64,000 nucleotides of DNA from Thuidium tamariscinum (GCA_947034885.2 OX344758.2:4280501-4344500), one strand, 5' to 3'; positions 1 through 12,657 are shown, numbered from the stretch's first letter. Translations and numbers: made by a program. The notes: generated from the sequence alone by a model not told the origin.

Positions 1-1646
1 TTTTGACGCATTTTTGAATTAGTTATGAATTTTCAAAGGAAATGTGCCGTAGGTCCCTATTTTATGTCTCTAGGTCTTCCATGAATGGTTCACTTGCAAT
101 TTCTAAAGAAAGATGGAAAAGCAAAGACCATGATTGGCTCTCACTATTCCCAATGTATTTTTTCTTGATTCATTCAATGAATATGGAGGTTCATTTAAGA
201 ACCACCAATTGCCCATTTTACAGCCTTTTATACGGTCCATTCTTAATGCCCGTTCCATTTTAGAGCCCACTACCTTAGTTCACTCCAACCTCAATTTTAG
301 TGATCCTGCAAATTGAGTACATGCTCGGATAATTAATTCAATTCTTGGGAGGTTTAATTCCTAAGCATCCAGACTCATCTCTGTAATTGATGATTTCAAA
401 AGAATCATCAAAAAGTACGACTTGGAAAAAAAATTGAAATTGAGATACAAAGCAAAGTTGTAGAGTTTGAGTATTAGATTCTATCCAAAGGGTTAGAGTC
501 ATGAATTCTATCACCAATATTTTTCTATAAATTTTGAAAGGAAAAATTCAAAAGTCCTTATATATATTTAATTACAAGAAAAATATTGTCATTTTTTGAG
601 TAAATTTTGTTGGAAAGGATTTGAAATGAGGTTTTCTTGACATAGTTATTTTTGGAAATTGTTGTATTCTCAAATTTTGTGACCTTACTTTTGTAATTCC
701 AAGTTTGAAATAGAGTCAACCCAAGTCAACCACTTGACATACTTCCACATTTGTAATTTTAAGAAAATACATGTTCTAAAAACACCAAATCCATGAAGTT
801 TCTTGCTAGAAAATTTTGAATTAAGAAAAAATATCTTGGATAAAATTGCTAAATCATTGTGGATGAAAACCAAATTTATTGACTTGTAATATGTGATAAT
901 GTGATATCTTCTTTCCAATACGTGGATGAATGTTGAAATTTGGAGCACCACTATAACATTCTATATTGTTACTTTGGCACTTTATAAAAAATGATAAAAG
1001 AATCTTGGGTAGAAGGCATGAAATGTCTAGTTTTAAGACTAGTGAGAAGGAAAAGAAAGTACTATAGGAGAAGGCTCGAAAATGGTGTAGGCATTTCAAA
1101 TTGTCTTATAGATGGCTCTAAAATAGATACCCGATTGTGAATAAATGGACTATTGATTACATCACAATATGACAAGAGTTGTTTTTTTACTTCTTCAATG
1201 GGTGATTTAAGAGCCACAATAGATTTTTTCTTAACTAAGTGGATAAGTGTCTACTAATTTTATTCAAAATCAAAATTGGTAGTCCAACTACCTTCTTACA
1301 AATGTTGAAAGATCTGAAATAATGATTGATTCAAGCATTCATGTCAGTTTTAGAAAGGGTTGCTTTTAGAAACCATCTCTATTACTTTTTACATGTTGCA
1401 ATGTTAGTTTTTGAACAAAGCCATATTTTTTTCCAAAACCAAGCATGCGTGGTTTTTCAAGGCCTACAAATCACAAATAGGGATCTATACTAGGTTTTGT
1501 TTGAAAATTCATAAGTAATTCATAAATGCTCCAAAAATTATGAAACGACTTGAATTAAATTCCTTGTTTATTTCTCTTTAACTGAAAATTGAACTAAAAA
1601 TATTTCCAACTAAGAAGTTACATGAAAAAGGTGGATGGGTCCTTAA
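1..1646. other. AT-rich gene-free DNA
   Basis: I see no coding region in this stretch. The reading frames are short, rich in Phe, Ile, Asn and Lys, and lack domain motifs. The stretch around 795-1060 is a dispersed repeat that recurs near 41800-42025; the rest shows only scattered short similarities to other AT-rich parts of the window. Confidence 0.6.
795..1060 (+). repeat. Dispersed repeat, copy 1 (partner at 41800-42025)
   Basis: The two stretches share long matching words in the same order, for example ATTGTGGATGAAAAC, then GATGAATGTTGAAATTTGGA, then CTACTTTGGCACTT. They are diverged and neither shows clear terminal repeats, so the family is not assigned. Confidence 0.6.
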
Positions 1647-2624
1647 CCCGTAAATGCCCAAGGCACCAAAATGTGGTGTCAAAGAAACTTTGAAGTTAAA
1701 TAAAACCTTATCAAACTACTAATTTTAGTAGTTTATATTCTTGAAAGATTCTTTTTGAAGTCTAGTTTTAGCATCAATAATCCAATTTTTTGAAAATGAA
1801 TGATTATGATTTTTCTATTCAAGATTTAGTTCAAGGGTACCCATTGCAATCTTGACATTCCGTAGTATTAAGGACTCTTAGAAATGAGCCTTAAATACAC
1901 AAGACACTAGAAGAAAACTACGTTGTATTTGACAAAGACTGTGTTGTAGTCAACAGAAACGTGGAGAGTGGATTGTGTTGAAGTCTCCCTTTGTTATGCG
2001 GAATTTTTTTATTGTAACACAAAATTTTGCATTTTACTTGTTGAATTTTGCGTTTTACTTGTTGAATTTTTTGTTGAAACACTAAAATGCAGAATTTTGC
2101 GTTATGAAGGGAGAACTCAAGACAATCCATTCCACACATTCTGTTGAATGCAACGCAATCGCAACACAGTCTTTGTTAAGTAAAACACAGATTTGACAAG
2201 TTTAATGCAATTTTTGGCATGAATAGTGCAATTTTCTTCTAGTGAAATCTTAGAGAAACTACACTAAAAATTCATTTAAAAAAATTGTAGAGTAGATTTT
2301 GACAAGCAATAAATGGATTGGGGTTATGTAGGTTAGGCCCTTCAACGTCACATATTTTGGATGACCAATTTTTTGGTTTTGACATGTAAAAAGAGAGCTA
2401 ATAAAATTTCAGAGTTTTGACACCTTTATGATCAAACATTATAATCTTTCAATCCATAAATGATGTTGTTGTGTTTTCTTTTTCTATGTGATCTCTAACA
2501 TGTCTAGTTTGAATGTGTATGGTTCCTATTTAAAAAACTTGATTCAACTTATCAAAATGTTGGATTCTTGTTCAAATTAGAGCAAATTCCAAGAGGCTCA
2601 ACGCACGCCTTAGACATTTAGGGG
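1647..2624 (+). mobile_element. TTAA-flanked TIR element, subfamily 1, copy A (piggyBac-like MITE)
   Basis: The element begins CCCGTAAATGCCCAAGGC and ends GCCTTAGACATTTAGGGG, which are imperfect inverted repeats. It is flanked by TTAA at 1643-1646 and 2625-2628. Its total length is 978 bp, but 340 bp of that is a CACTA-type MITE inserted at 1905-2244, leaving 638 bp. Copies of the same subfamily lie at 20814-21446 (633 bp) and 55486-57070 (about 644 bp after removing its insertion). There is no transposase frame. The superfamily is inferred from the TTAA duplication and CCC termini. Confidence 0.75.
1905..2244 (+). mobile_element. CACTA-type MITE nested in TTAA element A
   Basis: The ends CACTAGAAGAAAA and TTTTCTTCTAGTG form a 13-bp perfect inverted repeat, and the length is 340 bp. 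The three bases on each side, AGA and AAA, are a slightly diverged 3-bp target duplication. Joining the flanks restores a sequence colinear with the uninterrupted copy near 21060. CACTA ends and a 3-bp duplication are the hallmarks of the En/Spm superfamily. It contains short direct repeats of TTGTTGAATTTTGCGTTTTA type and no transposase. Confidence 0.8.
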
Positions 2625-2699
2625 TTAAAATAAAAGTACTATTTGACAAAAAGTACTAATTGCTACTTTAGACCTCCAACTTATCTTAGTTATATTCAA

Positions 2700-3915
2700 T
2701 AATGAATAAAGGTTGAGCCGTCATTATTCCCTCCTTCAGGACGGGGAGGGTGTTTTGGAATCGGAGAAGTCCAAAACTGCCAATTTTGGATGCTTTGTCC
2801 TAAATCAAAAGTTAAAGCGTTTTTTTGGAATTCTAATCATACAAAAGTGCATAAGAAATGTAAGGCAATGTGGAAAAACTTTCAGCCCACTTGATTCCGT
2901 GGATTGGAAGATTATAATGTTTGGAATGTAAGAAAGTTTTTTTCATTTTTGCAAAATAGGAAGCAAACTTGGAGCCCTTTTAGTATTAAATTTGTATGGT
3001 TTACAAAGATGCAGATATTCTCCATTTCTAAGTAAATGATGTTATGTGTATTCATGAAGAAATTTTGGAGCAAAATAATAATAATAATAATAATAACAAT
3101 AATAGTAACAATGATAACAATAATAACAATAATCATAATAATCATCATATGGAGTCTAGCATATTCTAAATCATTGTGCAATGCAAGGAGGTTCAATGAG
3201 TTGGTAGTATTCTTGTGATTTTTGATGATTTCTTGTGCAATGAAGAAATTTTTTATGTGAAATGTAAATTATGAAGAGTTAAAGAAAAATTTGGAATATG
3301 TGGAAATTTTTCTTGGAACTTTGACTTCACAAATTGTAAAATGATAGGACTAGAGGAATATTTTTTGGAAAAAATTTCTCTAGCATAGTTGACACCTCTT
3401 GAAATGTGATTTGAAAGCTAAAATTTAATTTTGGGGACAATTGTATGCTATGTATTATTAGTTCCATAGATGCTAAATTCAAAAATCAATGAAGGCTTAT
3501 CAAAAGATGTCCAAAAGATCTCTAAATTCCTTCAAAGTTTAAGGCAATATAACTTTTGATTTAGGCATATGACTATAAAGAGAATTATATTCCTACTAAA
3601 TGGAAAAATGTTTACACCTTGTGTCAAATTTTCATTAGGTAGGAACCTACTTGGTTTTTTAGTTGTTTATTCAATATACAATTGTCACCTTTTGGGATTA
3701 AAGGGGTGCTTTTCAATTACTCATTTGTAATATTTGTATAGGAAGTTCAAAGAAACACATTAGGATCCAAATGGAAACAATATCTTCCCTAGGAACAATA
3801 TTGAGAAGCTACTATATGTTTTTGTTTTGATCACCTATATTGATTAGTTTATTTACTGCAAGAAGACCAAAGGGGTGACAATGGGTCATCCTATTCAGTC
3901 ACTTGCTTTCAAAGG
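2700..3915 (+). repeat. 1.2-kb dispersed direct repeat, copy 1
   Basis: This region is colinear with 15960-17525 over its whole length, from GTCATTATTC and GGAGGGTGTTT at the left to the TCACTTGCTT region at the right. It includes the same AAT-rich microsatellite in the same place. The second copy is longer because it carries a MITE at 16035-16473. No terminal repeats or coding capacity were recognised, so the element class is unknown. Confidence 0.75.
3075..3147 (+). repeat. Degenerate AAT/AAC microsatellite
   Basis: A run of AAT units degrades into AAC, AGT and ATC variants. A much shortened version sits at the equivalent position in the second copy of the surrounding repeat, near 16777-16795, so it expanded or shrank after duplication. 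Confidence 0.85.
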
Positions 3916-5389
3916 TAATGTTGCTTGGAAAATTCTAGGCTTTTTGTGCAATTTTGGCATCTTTTTAAAAAATACTCATCTACTTCTAAAATTTGGCATA
4001 TATGTAACTATTATGACATAGTATGCAATTATTGTCTAAAATATACTACTTTCAATGCAAATATCTCATTGCAAGAGGTGTCAAAACTTTACTAACCCAA
4101 CTAAATAAGTTCAAACGAAAATATTTTCTTTCTATTTAAAAAACCTTTTATCTTCAAATTTATAATTTCAAAATTCTTGAAATTTTTTACACATTCCATA
4201 TGTTTGACTTCAAGTTTTCCTATTTGGATTTCAATCTAATTTTGTTTTGCATAAGAAATCATAAAAAAAGACTTATTAATTGTCAATTTACAAAACCTCT
4301 TTGTATTATAGAATGATTTAGAGCAAGGTAAATCCTTTTTCTAATAATAAAATTTTACACAAGTGTATCTAATAAGACAAAGTACTAAATGGTATAGAGG
4401 CTCAATTTTTGGAGTAAATTTTGTTGGAATGAATTTGAAATGATATTTACTTCATTTGAAAAATAGACTCAAAAGAGGATTTCTAGGCCCTCAGAAGACT
4501 ATTTTAGGGTTGTTCCCTGAAATTGTTTCCACTGTTGTCGACTAATCCCTACTGGTCTCAATTATTGAATTTTGAAAAACAAAAGTAAATTTTTTTTCCA
4601 AAAAACTTCAAAATGTATTAAAAAGAAAGAAAATGATTTCAAAAAATATTGTAAAAATATTTAATAATTAATTTTAAAAATGAACTAATTAGTGTTTTTT
4701 GACATGGCAGTTACTTGACCACATCAACACAACGTTCCTATCGTTTCCAGTGTGTTTTAATCATTTGGAAACTCATAGTGAGTCTTCTAAACCAGCCAAA
4801 AATCCTCTTATAGCACTTACAAAGTGGAGAACATTTTTTAATGCAAGTAATTGTTTGGTATCAAAAGTAATTTATAGGCATTTTTTATTTGGAGCTAATC
4901 AAACGATATGAAAAAATCTATCAATACTTGCTAGTTGAGAGTTTGAAATTGGTTTCAAGGGCTTTAAGCCCAAGCCCAAGCCCAATTGCCTTCAAACTGC
5001 TTCTTTATTCTAAAGAATGAAAGAACTTCAAATCGTGCTTCAAATAGTTTAAGACAAACTTATATATTTCTATTTTATTGGCCATTTACAAAGTTCAAGT
5101 TGCACTTTGAGTCTAACTTGCATAAATTTGGACCCTAAACTAATAAAAACATTATTCATAGAAGATTGCTTTTACCCATTCAACCATCAAGATTGCATGG
5201 AAAATGAAAACTTGACACATCAACATCTCTCTTTGTCTCTAATGATTTGGCTTGGTCACTAAGGGTCTCAAAATATGAAATAAACAATCAAATTAAATAT
5301 AAGAAATGCTAGAATTATACATCTTTATTTAAATAGACCAAAACTTGGTCTTACGTAGAATTATCTACAATCAATTTGATTAGAGCTTG
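3916..5389. other. Gene-free repeat DNA downstream of the lectin kinase
   Basis: I found no coding region. Part of it, about 4430-4760, ending in a TGACATGGCAGTTACTTGAC-like motif, resembles 18890-19060 and, inverted, 9590-9780, so it is a dispersed AT-rich repeat. The last few hundred bases probably include the 3' flank of the minus-strand kinase gene. Confidence 0.5.
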
Positions 5390-7613
5390 TTAGAAATGAG
5401 GACTACTAAACCTTAAATCAAGGGAAGTTTGAGAAAATTCTAAGGAATGGTAGACTCCCAAAGGCTTTCTAGCAGGTAGGAAAGGCATTGCATTGCTAGA
5501 AATGTCAGTACATCCATTCTCCATGTCTCTTATTTGTTGCAATATTTTATTCACTTGCTCCATAGATGGTCGGGCTTTCGGATTTGGAAGGCAACACAAA
5601 AGGCCCAAACGAAGAAGATCAACAACCATAGTCATATAGACCTCAACATCTACCTCCACAATTGTTGAGGTCCCTAGAACATTGTTGCCACTACCTCTGC
5701 TAGAGTCTAAAGGTGATAGAGGAAGTCTTGTTGCATTTGTGTTCTCATTTTCTTCTTGAGGTGCATAACTTAAAGGTTGTAGAGTTTGAAGTAGCCTTGG
5801 ATCTACTACCTCCAAAAGTGACCCGACTTCATGAGCTCGCCAAACTAAGTGTAGTAACACAAGATCCTCTGGCTCAGATGCTTGCATATCCAAAGGTCGC
5901 CTTCCACACACAACTTCAAGCACCAAAATGCCAAAACTATAAACATCGGATTTCTTGGTTGCTTTGCCTCTGTATGGCAACTCGGGAGCCATGTACCCTA
6001 AAGTCCCCACTGCCAAAGTCATTTTGTCCAACTTGTAGTGACCCATCAAGCGAGCAAGGCCAAAGTCTCCCAAATGTGCATTGAAATCTTCATCCAACAA
6101 CACATTGCTAGACTTGATGTCTCGATGCAAGACACAACTGGAGCAATCTTCATGCAAGTATCTTAAAGCCGACCCCACCCCTTCAAGAATGGACTGCCGC
6201 ATTTTCAAAGAGAGACATAATTCTTGACTGGCACTTGTGTGAAGCCATTCGTTGAGGCTTCCATAGTTCCATTGGACATGAATTCGTAAATAACGAGCAA
6301 GCGACCTTTCTCTTGGCACCAGCCTTGCAACTGCACCACATTGCGGTGCCGAATTTGGCCACGGCTGGCCACTTCGGCATGAAACAGAGACTCCGCCTGC
6401 TTGGGCTCCGAGAAATTGATCTGTTTCACAGCCACAAAATGGGTTCCATTCGGAGTTGCAAAGGATCCTTTGTAGACAGATCCCGATCCACCTTTGCCGA
6501 GCAAATTCTTTTCATCAAAGTTGTGGGTGGCTTTGCGGAGCTCTGCATAGGAGAACACATGTGGACGTGCGCTATGGACCAGAGGTGTGTAGACGTAACT
6601 TCTGGATGGGCTCGAAAGTACAGAGATGGACCAGAGAATTACAATAGCAGCTGCCGCGACCATTCCTAGAACTCCCGTGCTGATGCCAGCCCACGTTCTG
6701 GCTTTCCAAACACGACTTTGGTGAAAGGAAGGAACACTTGGCTTTGAAATGTCAGTACTGAAGAAGCTCCAAGACAAGAGCTCATGTGCTTCGACGCGGT
6801 GGACGTTGGAGCTTCCCCAAAACGTGGGGTACACATAGTCTCCAATCAGCTCTGGCATTGTGTAGTTGGGAATGCGTAGCAGAGGTTCCTTTGGTTTCTT
6901 CACGCTGGGACTGGACCCATTCACAAGCCGCACTTCGAGTGTTCGGGCTGAGCTGTTGAAATCAATCCAAGCAGTGAAGACTTTCCATCGGAGAAATACG
7001 TGCAGTAGGTTTTGTTGCCACAGAGGTTGTGGGTGTACGCTCTGATGTCGTACTCGTAGGCCAGGGTTTTTGCGACCCTGATGTAGCAGTTGCTGGGGTC
7101 TTGGGGTACAGGGTTGAACCTCCCCATGTCAAAAGCAATAAGGAATTGTGGACGAGTGAATCTATGGTTTGGGTCACTTGGATGGGTAGGAGTTATGCAT
7201 GGACCAGAGCGCCCTATATCGGATATGCGGCCTTGCAGCTGAGCAAAAATTGTATCCGGGACCAAAACGAAGGCCATATAGTTGTGCTCCTTGTCCGTGG
7301 GAGATTTGTTGTTATCCCCAGGTGAGTCCAGAGTGTCGAATGTGAATGAGAATGAGGTGTTGAACGAAGAAAATCTCCCAGTTGCGACATCCTGAATGCC
7401 AACCTTCTTCCCATACACTACCGCTCCGCAAGTCCCTCGCGCCTGTGTGGCGCGCCTGTTGACACTGTAAGTACGATTGGCGCCATTGTGTGCAGCATCT
7501 CCGAGAGATATGAAGTTCTCATCCTTTGTGGGGAAGGAATGGAAGTCGAGTCGCGTATTTTCGCTGGCAACTGAGTGAAGAAACAGAAAGAGGAGAGAAT
7601 AGATGAGGATCAT
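5390..7613 (-). pseudogene. L-type lectin-domain receptor-like kinase, frame-broken
   Basis: This is a single-exon gene for a plasma-membrane receptor kinase with an extracellular legume-lectin domain. The start at 7613 opens a signal peptide (LIYSLLFLFLHSVAS). The lectin domain follows, with AFVLVP and FLIAFD strands; then a transmembrane helix near 6640-6690 (GISTGVLGMVAAAAIVILW); then a Ser/Thr kinase with the glycine loop GKGGSGSVYKG, VAVK lysine, HRDIKSSNVLL catalytic loop, DFG and APE motifs. All catalytic residues are present. Two breaks split the frame. Near 6979-6986 one A seems missing in GGAAAGTC, shifting out of the expected VFTAWIDFN strand. Near 6256-6275 about 7 bp are extra before GSLNEWLH. 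Either this is a young pseudogene, or one or both shifts are assembly errors. The family call is firm; the pseudogene call is moderate. Confidence 0.75.
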
Positions 7614-8719
7614 TCTGAGCTAACCGGCTCTGCAACCCCAGTGCACACTTGCACACAATTCAGATAGAAATCTGGCTCTGCTGAAGTGGTGGTCGGATCC
7701 ATTCAAGGACTTGTATGTCGGAGGAAATTAGGTCGGCCCTCTCTGCCAATCTGGGAAGACGCACCCATCGCCTCACTCCAGCTTCAGCTCCAGCAAAATC
7801 CTTCATCACGTCAGTGGCCACAACAAAAAGAATCTGTAATTCTGATCCTTCTTGTAGAGCTAGGTGCACTTCTCACGCGGCATTCGTCAGCAGTTCGTTT
7901 CCGAATTCCAAGCAGATGAAAGGGATCCATGATGCTTTGATCGATCCTCTCTCATCCCTCTTTTATAAACATTGCAATCCTCTATCACTCACAAGTAAAA
8001 CTTAATAAGTGGAATTATACTCATGCAATATAAATTATGCTCAGTTGCTAATTTTGACTATTAGAAATGTGCAAACCTCAGATTAAGGGCCACCTGTAAT
8101 AAATGGCGCGAGCCGTGGTTCAATTTCACTGAGTCCATGTTGGAGACGGCAGGGCAGTCGCTACACCATTCGTGCAGGTCGCTACTTATGGGGACCAATG
8201 GTCATCTGAAATCAAACCCACATATTGGTCATACAATGACAAGGTTCATTGACAGTTCATGATGTAGATCCTAGTTCACCCGTTATTGACCAATTTCATT
8301 ACCAATTTTTCATGGTCAAACATTTTTTAATCTCAATTTCAGCTTTTAAATCATATTTGCATTTGAATGTGATGTTTTTGTATAATGAGCCCATGTATTA
8401 TCTATCAATGTAAAACATCTCTATTAATTTCATCATAATAATTTTTTAAACTATTGAATGAATAGAGATTGTTTAGTATAAATGAAGAATTAATAAATTT
8501 GAAAGTTTTTCAAGAGATAAAAGTAGCCAATCAAGAATAGTATTAAATAAAGTTCAAATAACTTTTATCATTTTTAGCATCCCCCCAAATCCTTGGAAAT
8601 GAATTGCATTCTAATTTTCATTATCAAGACAAACTAACTAAGCCTTTCTCAAACTAATTGATAATCTTTTCATTATATACAGGTTTGAATAGACATTGTA
8701 CTGAGGAATATCTTTAGAA
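7614..8719. other. Upstream region of the lectin kinase and AT-rich DNA
   Basis: About 7614-8000 has higher GC than the DNA beyond it and should hold the promoter and leader of the minus-strand kinase gene. The short open frames on both strands here carry no domain. Beyond 8000 the sequence is AT-rich and I recognise nothing. Confidence 0.45.
7960..7970 (-). promoter_or_regulatory. Candidate TATA box of the lectin kinase
   Basis: On the minus strand this reads GTTTATAAAAG, a good plant TATA match, about 350 bp upstream of the kinase start codon. The distance implies a leader of roughly 300 bases. Transcription start is not known. Confidence 0.35.
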
Positions 8720-9449
8720 GGGTCGTTGCAAGAAACAGTTACCGGTTTTGGCTCAAAATGGCTCAAAATCAATGAGTTCGGTGAGTCCTATGACCCTTTG
8801 AAATAAATTTTTTTTAAATTGAAAAAAATATGGATAATTTGAAGAGCAATGAGAATATTATGTCTCTTGAAATTCAGACCTAAGAATTTTTTTTCTCTAA
8901 ATGTTATAGACAATGGAAAATACAATGAAAATAGCTCATTTTTCACTAATTTGGAAAAAATAGTTAAAAAATTCAAAAAATGAAAATGAAAAATTCATTT
9001 TTTCTTCAAATAAAGGTCTTCCTTTTCCGACAAATTTCATCTTTGGAAAAAATAAATTCTATTCTCTACACTTGCGCAAAGTCATCCACTTTGACGACAT
9101 GTGGAGGTTGAACAGTATAGTGATTTCAAAAAATCTCTTCGTGGTCTTGTGTAACTTTAGGTGAGGTCCTTGCATGCCAATTTTCAGCTCAAAATTTGCA
9201 TTTTTGGGTCAAAAATAGGACTAAAACCCCCCAAAATGGCCAAGGTAGACAGCCAATTGGGGGCAGTTTAAAAATAGTAAACTAATTTCTTAAAAATTGA
9301 AAAACTTACACAACATATAAAACTTTTTTGTGCACCTTCATTCCAAATTTCAAGTTGATAGGGAAAACGATGCAAAAGTTATGAGCAAAAAACTACATGT
9401 TGGAGGTCAAGGGGACAAAAAATAGGACAAGTGTTTCTTGCAATCACCC
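8720..9449 (+). mobile_element. 730-bp TIR element, copy 1 of an inverted pair
   Basis: The ends GGGTCGTTGCAAGAAACA and TGTTTCTTGCAATCACCC are inverted repeats. The interior matches, in reverse orientation, the element at 9783-10513, including the GTCCCCTTGACCTC segment next to one end and the GTCTACCTTGGC segment further in. The lengths are 730 and 731 bp, so both are near full size. No target duplication was resolved and no transposase is present, so the superfamily is open (hAT-like or Mutator-like are possible). Confidence 0.7.
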
Positions 9450-9782
9450 AGAAATTTTAATAGAAAAATCACATTATTAAGATTTTTGAAAGTATGATAT
9501 AGGGGATCATTAGATAATATTTGAGCCTTTGGAAGACTATCAATTTTGAATGCTGAAAATGCTATGGAAACTTTGGGAATGTTACCACATCAACAATCTG
9601 ACATGGTTGGGCGATTATTGCGTTAGATAACATTAGTTAATTAATTATCTTAATTAAATATTAAATATTTTAAAAATATTTTAAAACTTTTTAAAAACAT
9701 TTAAAAACATTTTCTTAAAATCATTTTTTGATTTTCAATACATTCTAAAGTTTTTTTGAAATTCAAAAAAGAAAATTTCAAA

Positions 9783-10513
9783 GGATGGTTGCAAGAATCA
9801 CTCTTGTCCTATTTTTTGTCCCCTTGACCTCTAATAGGTAGTTTTTTGTTTATAACTTTTTCACCTTTTGTCTTTTTGGCTTGAAATTATAGAATGTAGG
9901 TACTCACAAAAAATTTAGATGTTAAGTAATTTTTTCAAATGTTTTCAGATTAGTTTACTATTTTTAACTTGTCTTTAATTGGATGTCTACCTTGGCTATT
10001 TTGGGAATTTGTAATCCTATTTTTTTTTTTCAAAAATCTAAATTTGAAGCCACAAATTAGACAAATTAGAGGTCCATTAATATAATAAGGATTGACTATG
10101 AGCTTTTATGAAAATAGCAACATGTTCATTGTACACATGGGGTCAAAGTGACCTTCCTTTATGCAAAAGCTACGAAGAGGAAAAAAATTCTAGAAGAATT
10201 CCTTATTGCAATGTGAGCGCAATATTGTTTAGAAAAATGGATTTATAAAATAATATTTTTTTGAGTTTTTTGAATTACTAAAAATAAAAAGGTTCACAAG
10301 TCCCTTTTTTGCTACTTTCTACTATCAATGGCCTTGTAGTATTTTGTAGTAGTCCATTGTACTTCATAACATTGAATTGGTAATCCAAATCTATAGGTAC
10401 CCTAAATCAATGTTTTAGACTTGCAAGCATGCTAATGACACATGATATTGGTAGTATCGTATAGTATTGTAAGTCTTATAGGCAAAAATGTGAAGTGTTT
10501 CTTGCAATCATCC
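9783..10513 (-). mobile_element. 730-bp TIR element, copy 2 of an inverted pair
   Basis: The ends are GGATGGTTGCAAGAATCAC and GTGTTTCTTGCAATCATCC. It is the reverse-orientation partner of 8720-9449, from which it is separated by 333 bp of AT-rich repeat. The two copies differ at many positions, so they are not a recent duplication. Confidence 0.7.
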
Positions 10514-12657
10514 TAAATTCAAAAATTTGAACCAGTAGTGGTTAGTCTTATGCATTGAAAACACTTTCAATGAACAACCTTAAATTAGTTTCTTGGAGGT
10601 CAAAAATTCCTCTAATGTATATAAAAATTATTATATATGTACATGTGTATATCTATATCTATATATCTACAACTATTATTATCTCTATATCTTTATATAT
10701 TGTATGTATGTGTCTCTATCTCCCTCTATGTAAAGCATACACTAAAATAATTTCAAATTTTGAATAGAAAAGAAGGTTAGAATGACATACATTACTTTGT
10801 CAATAATTTGAACTTAGAAATTTATTTTGAAGAAAAAAAAAAGAATGAAATATATGCAATTTCATGGTATTTGGATTTTTAAGGTAGGAGGTCTATGAAG
10901 CGTCCATCTTAGAACTAAAACTTGAATTTTGGGAGTTGAAACTTCTTGAATTACTTTTTAGTAAGGTTTTTATGATAGACAAATGGAATTTGCATGTAGT
11001 TCAAGTTGTTTCATATGTTTGAGAATTTTGTGGAATTAGTTATGAATTTTTGAAGTTGAAATGGCATGAGGCTTTAAAATCACACACCTCCTCAAATCTA
11101 TATTATTTGTACAATACTTGTATGACAAAAAAAAAGATACACAAATAATGTACATTTAAAGGGGTGCACGATTTTAAGGCTTGAGTGTTTTTAGAACCTC
11201 CTACCATAACCCTTCAACTTCCTAACTTACTTGTTTTAGCATGTTTGAGACACTCTCTATGTCTCTTTTACTCTATTAATAGTGATTTACAAGAATGTCG
11301 ATGTTTGCCTCACATTTCACCATTGATTTTGTCAATTATCACCTCATTTAATTATCTTCATCTTCTTATTATAACAAATAAAAGGGGATGAGTTTTTTGG
11401 AAATTGATTAGAGGAATGGTATTTTTTGTGTTGTTGGGGCATTAAAGGTTAACCACTTGCTGTCCCAAGGGCCCAAAAGTATCTTCACAAAGTTTAGAAG
11501 TCCAATTCAAAGTGTTGTAACTTTTGCATCTAATGTCTAAATTCAATAAAAAAAATTGTTGAAAAATGTACTCTGACTCATCTAGTTTGGGTGGTAAAAT
11601 TTTTAGAACAATCCAAGAAGTACTAATTTTTTGGAAGTCATTCAAAGTTTATGGATTCAACTTCAATGCACCAAACTTTTATTTTGATGGCTACAACTTT
11701 AAGAGCTTGTAACTTCTTTATCCTATGTTTGTTTATAACAATTTTTATTGTTTTATATTTCACATTAAGTGCAATTATTGTGGTAAAATTTTCATGTAAG
11801 TTCAAGTTGTATTGAATATTTGGGATCAATTCAAAGTTTAAAATGGAGACTTTTTTGGATTAAAGCAAACTTTGGTGGCTTATTTCTTCATCATACAAGG
11901 TCCATTTTCAATTTTCTTTTTAAAAAGTTGTATGTACTAGTCTAGTTTGTATTGTTGGAATTTTATATTAATCCAAGACATTATGAGTGACTCAAAAGCA
12001 TTTTAGTAGATGGAAGTTCAACCTTACATCTGTTTTCAGTAGCTTCTTTGGCATTTCAAAGTCATTTTGCAAACACAATGAATTGAAAGATATTTTCTCT
12101 CACCAATGTATTTGTATGTTGGTTTTGAAGCCCTTTGTATCTTAAATTTTCTTAATTATTTGAGTAAGTTTAGGAATTGAGATTCACCTCCAAATGTGTG
12201 TCTATGAAAATTTTGACATCCTTTTTCTATACTAAGACATTAAAATCTTGCAATTTATATGGCCAAATGACTCTTAATTTGATTCACATCATTCACAACA
12301 CATACACTACAAAATTGTATGGTTGAGGTTTTTGTACCTCAGTGACTTTTTGGACTCATTGAAGTTTTCTGTTTTTTTCAAATTTTCGAATTTAATTGAA
12401 ATATAACTTATAAGGTTTCATTTTTTAAGTTTTGAATCCTTTTTTTTTAAAACATGGATACTTTCAAAGTTATGATCTGTCCATTTTGAATAAGGTATGT
12501 CCATCCACTTTGAACAAGGTAGTACATTATGACATATCTGTCCATTTGGAATGTGGAAACCTTCAAAGTTGGGGGTCAAGTGAAGACATGCCATGACACA
12601 CATCTGATCCATGCACATCAAAAACTTTATTTATTTTTTTGTTTTACCCAATTGAAA
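10514..12657. other. Gene-free AT-rich DNA
   Basis: I see no gene here. There is a simple-sequence patch near 10620-10700 rich in TATATCTA and TGTATG, and several short words shared with other intergenic parts of the window, such as AATTAGTTATGAATTTT near 11035, also found near the left edge. Confidence 0.5.
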
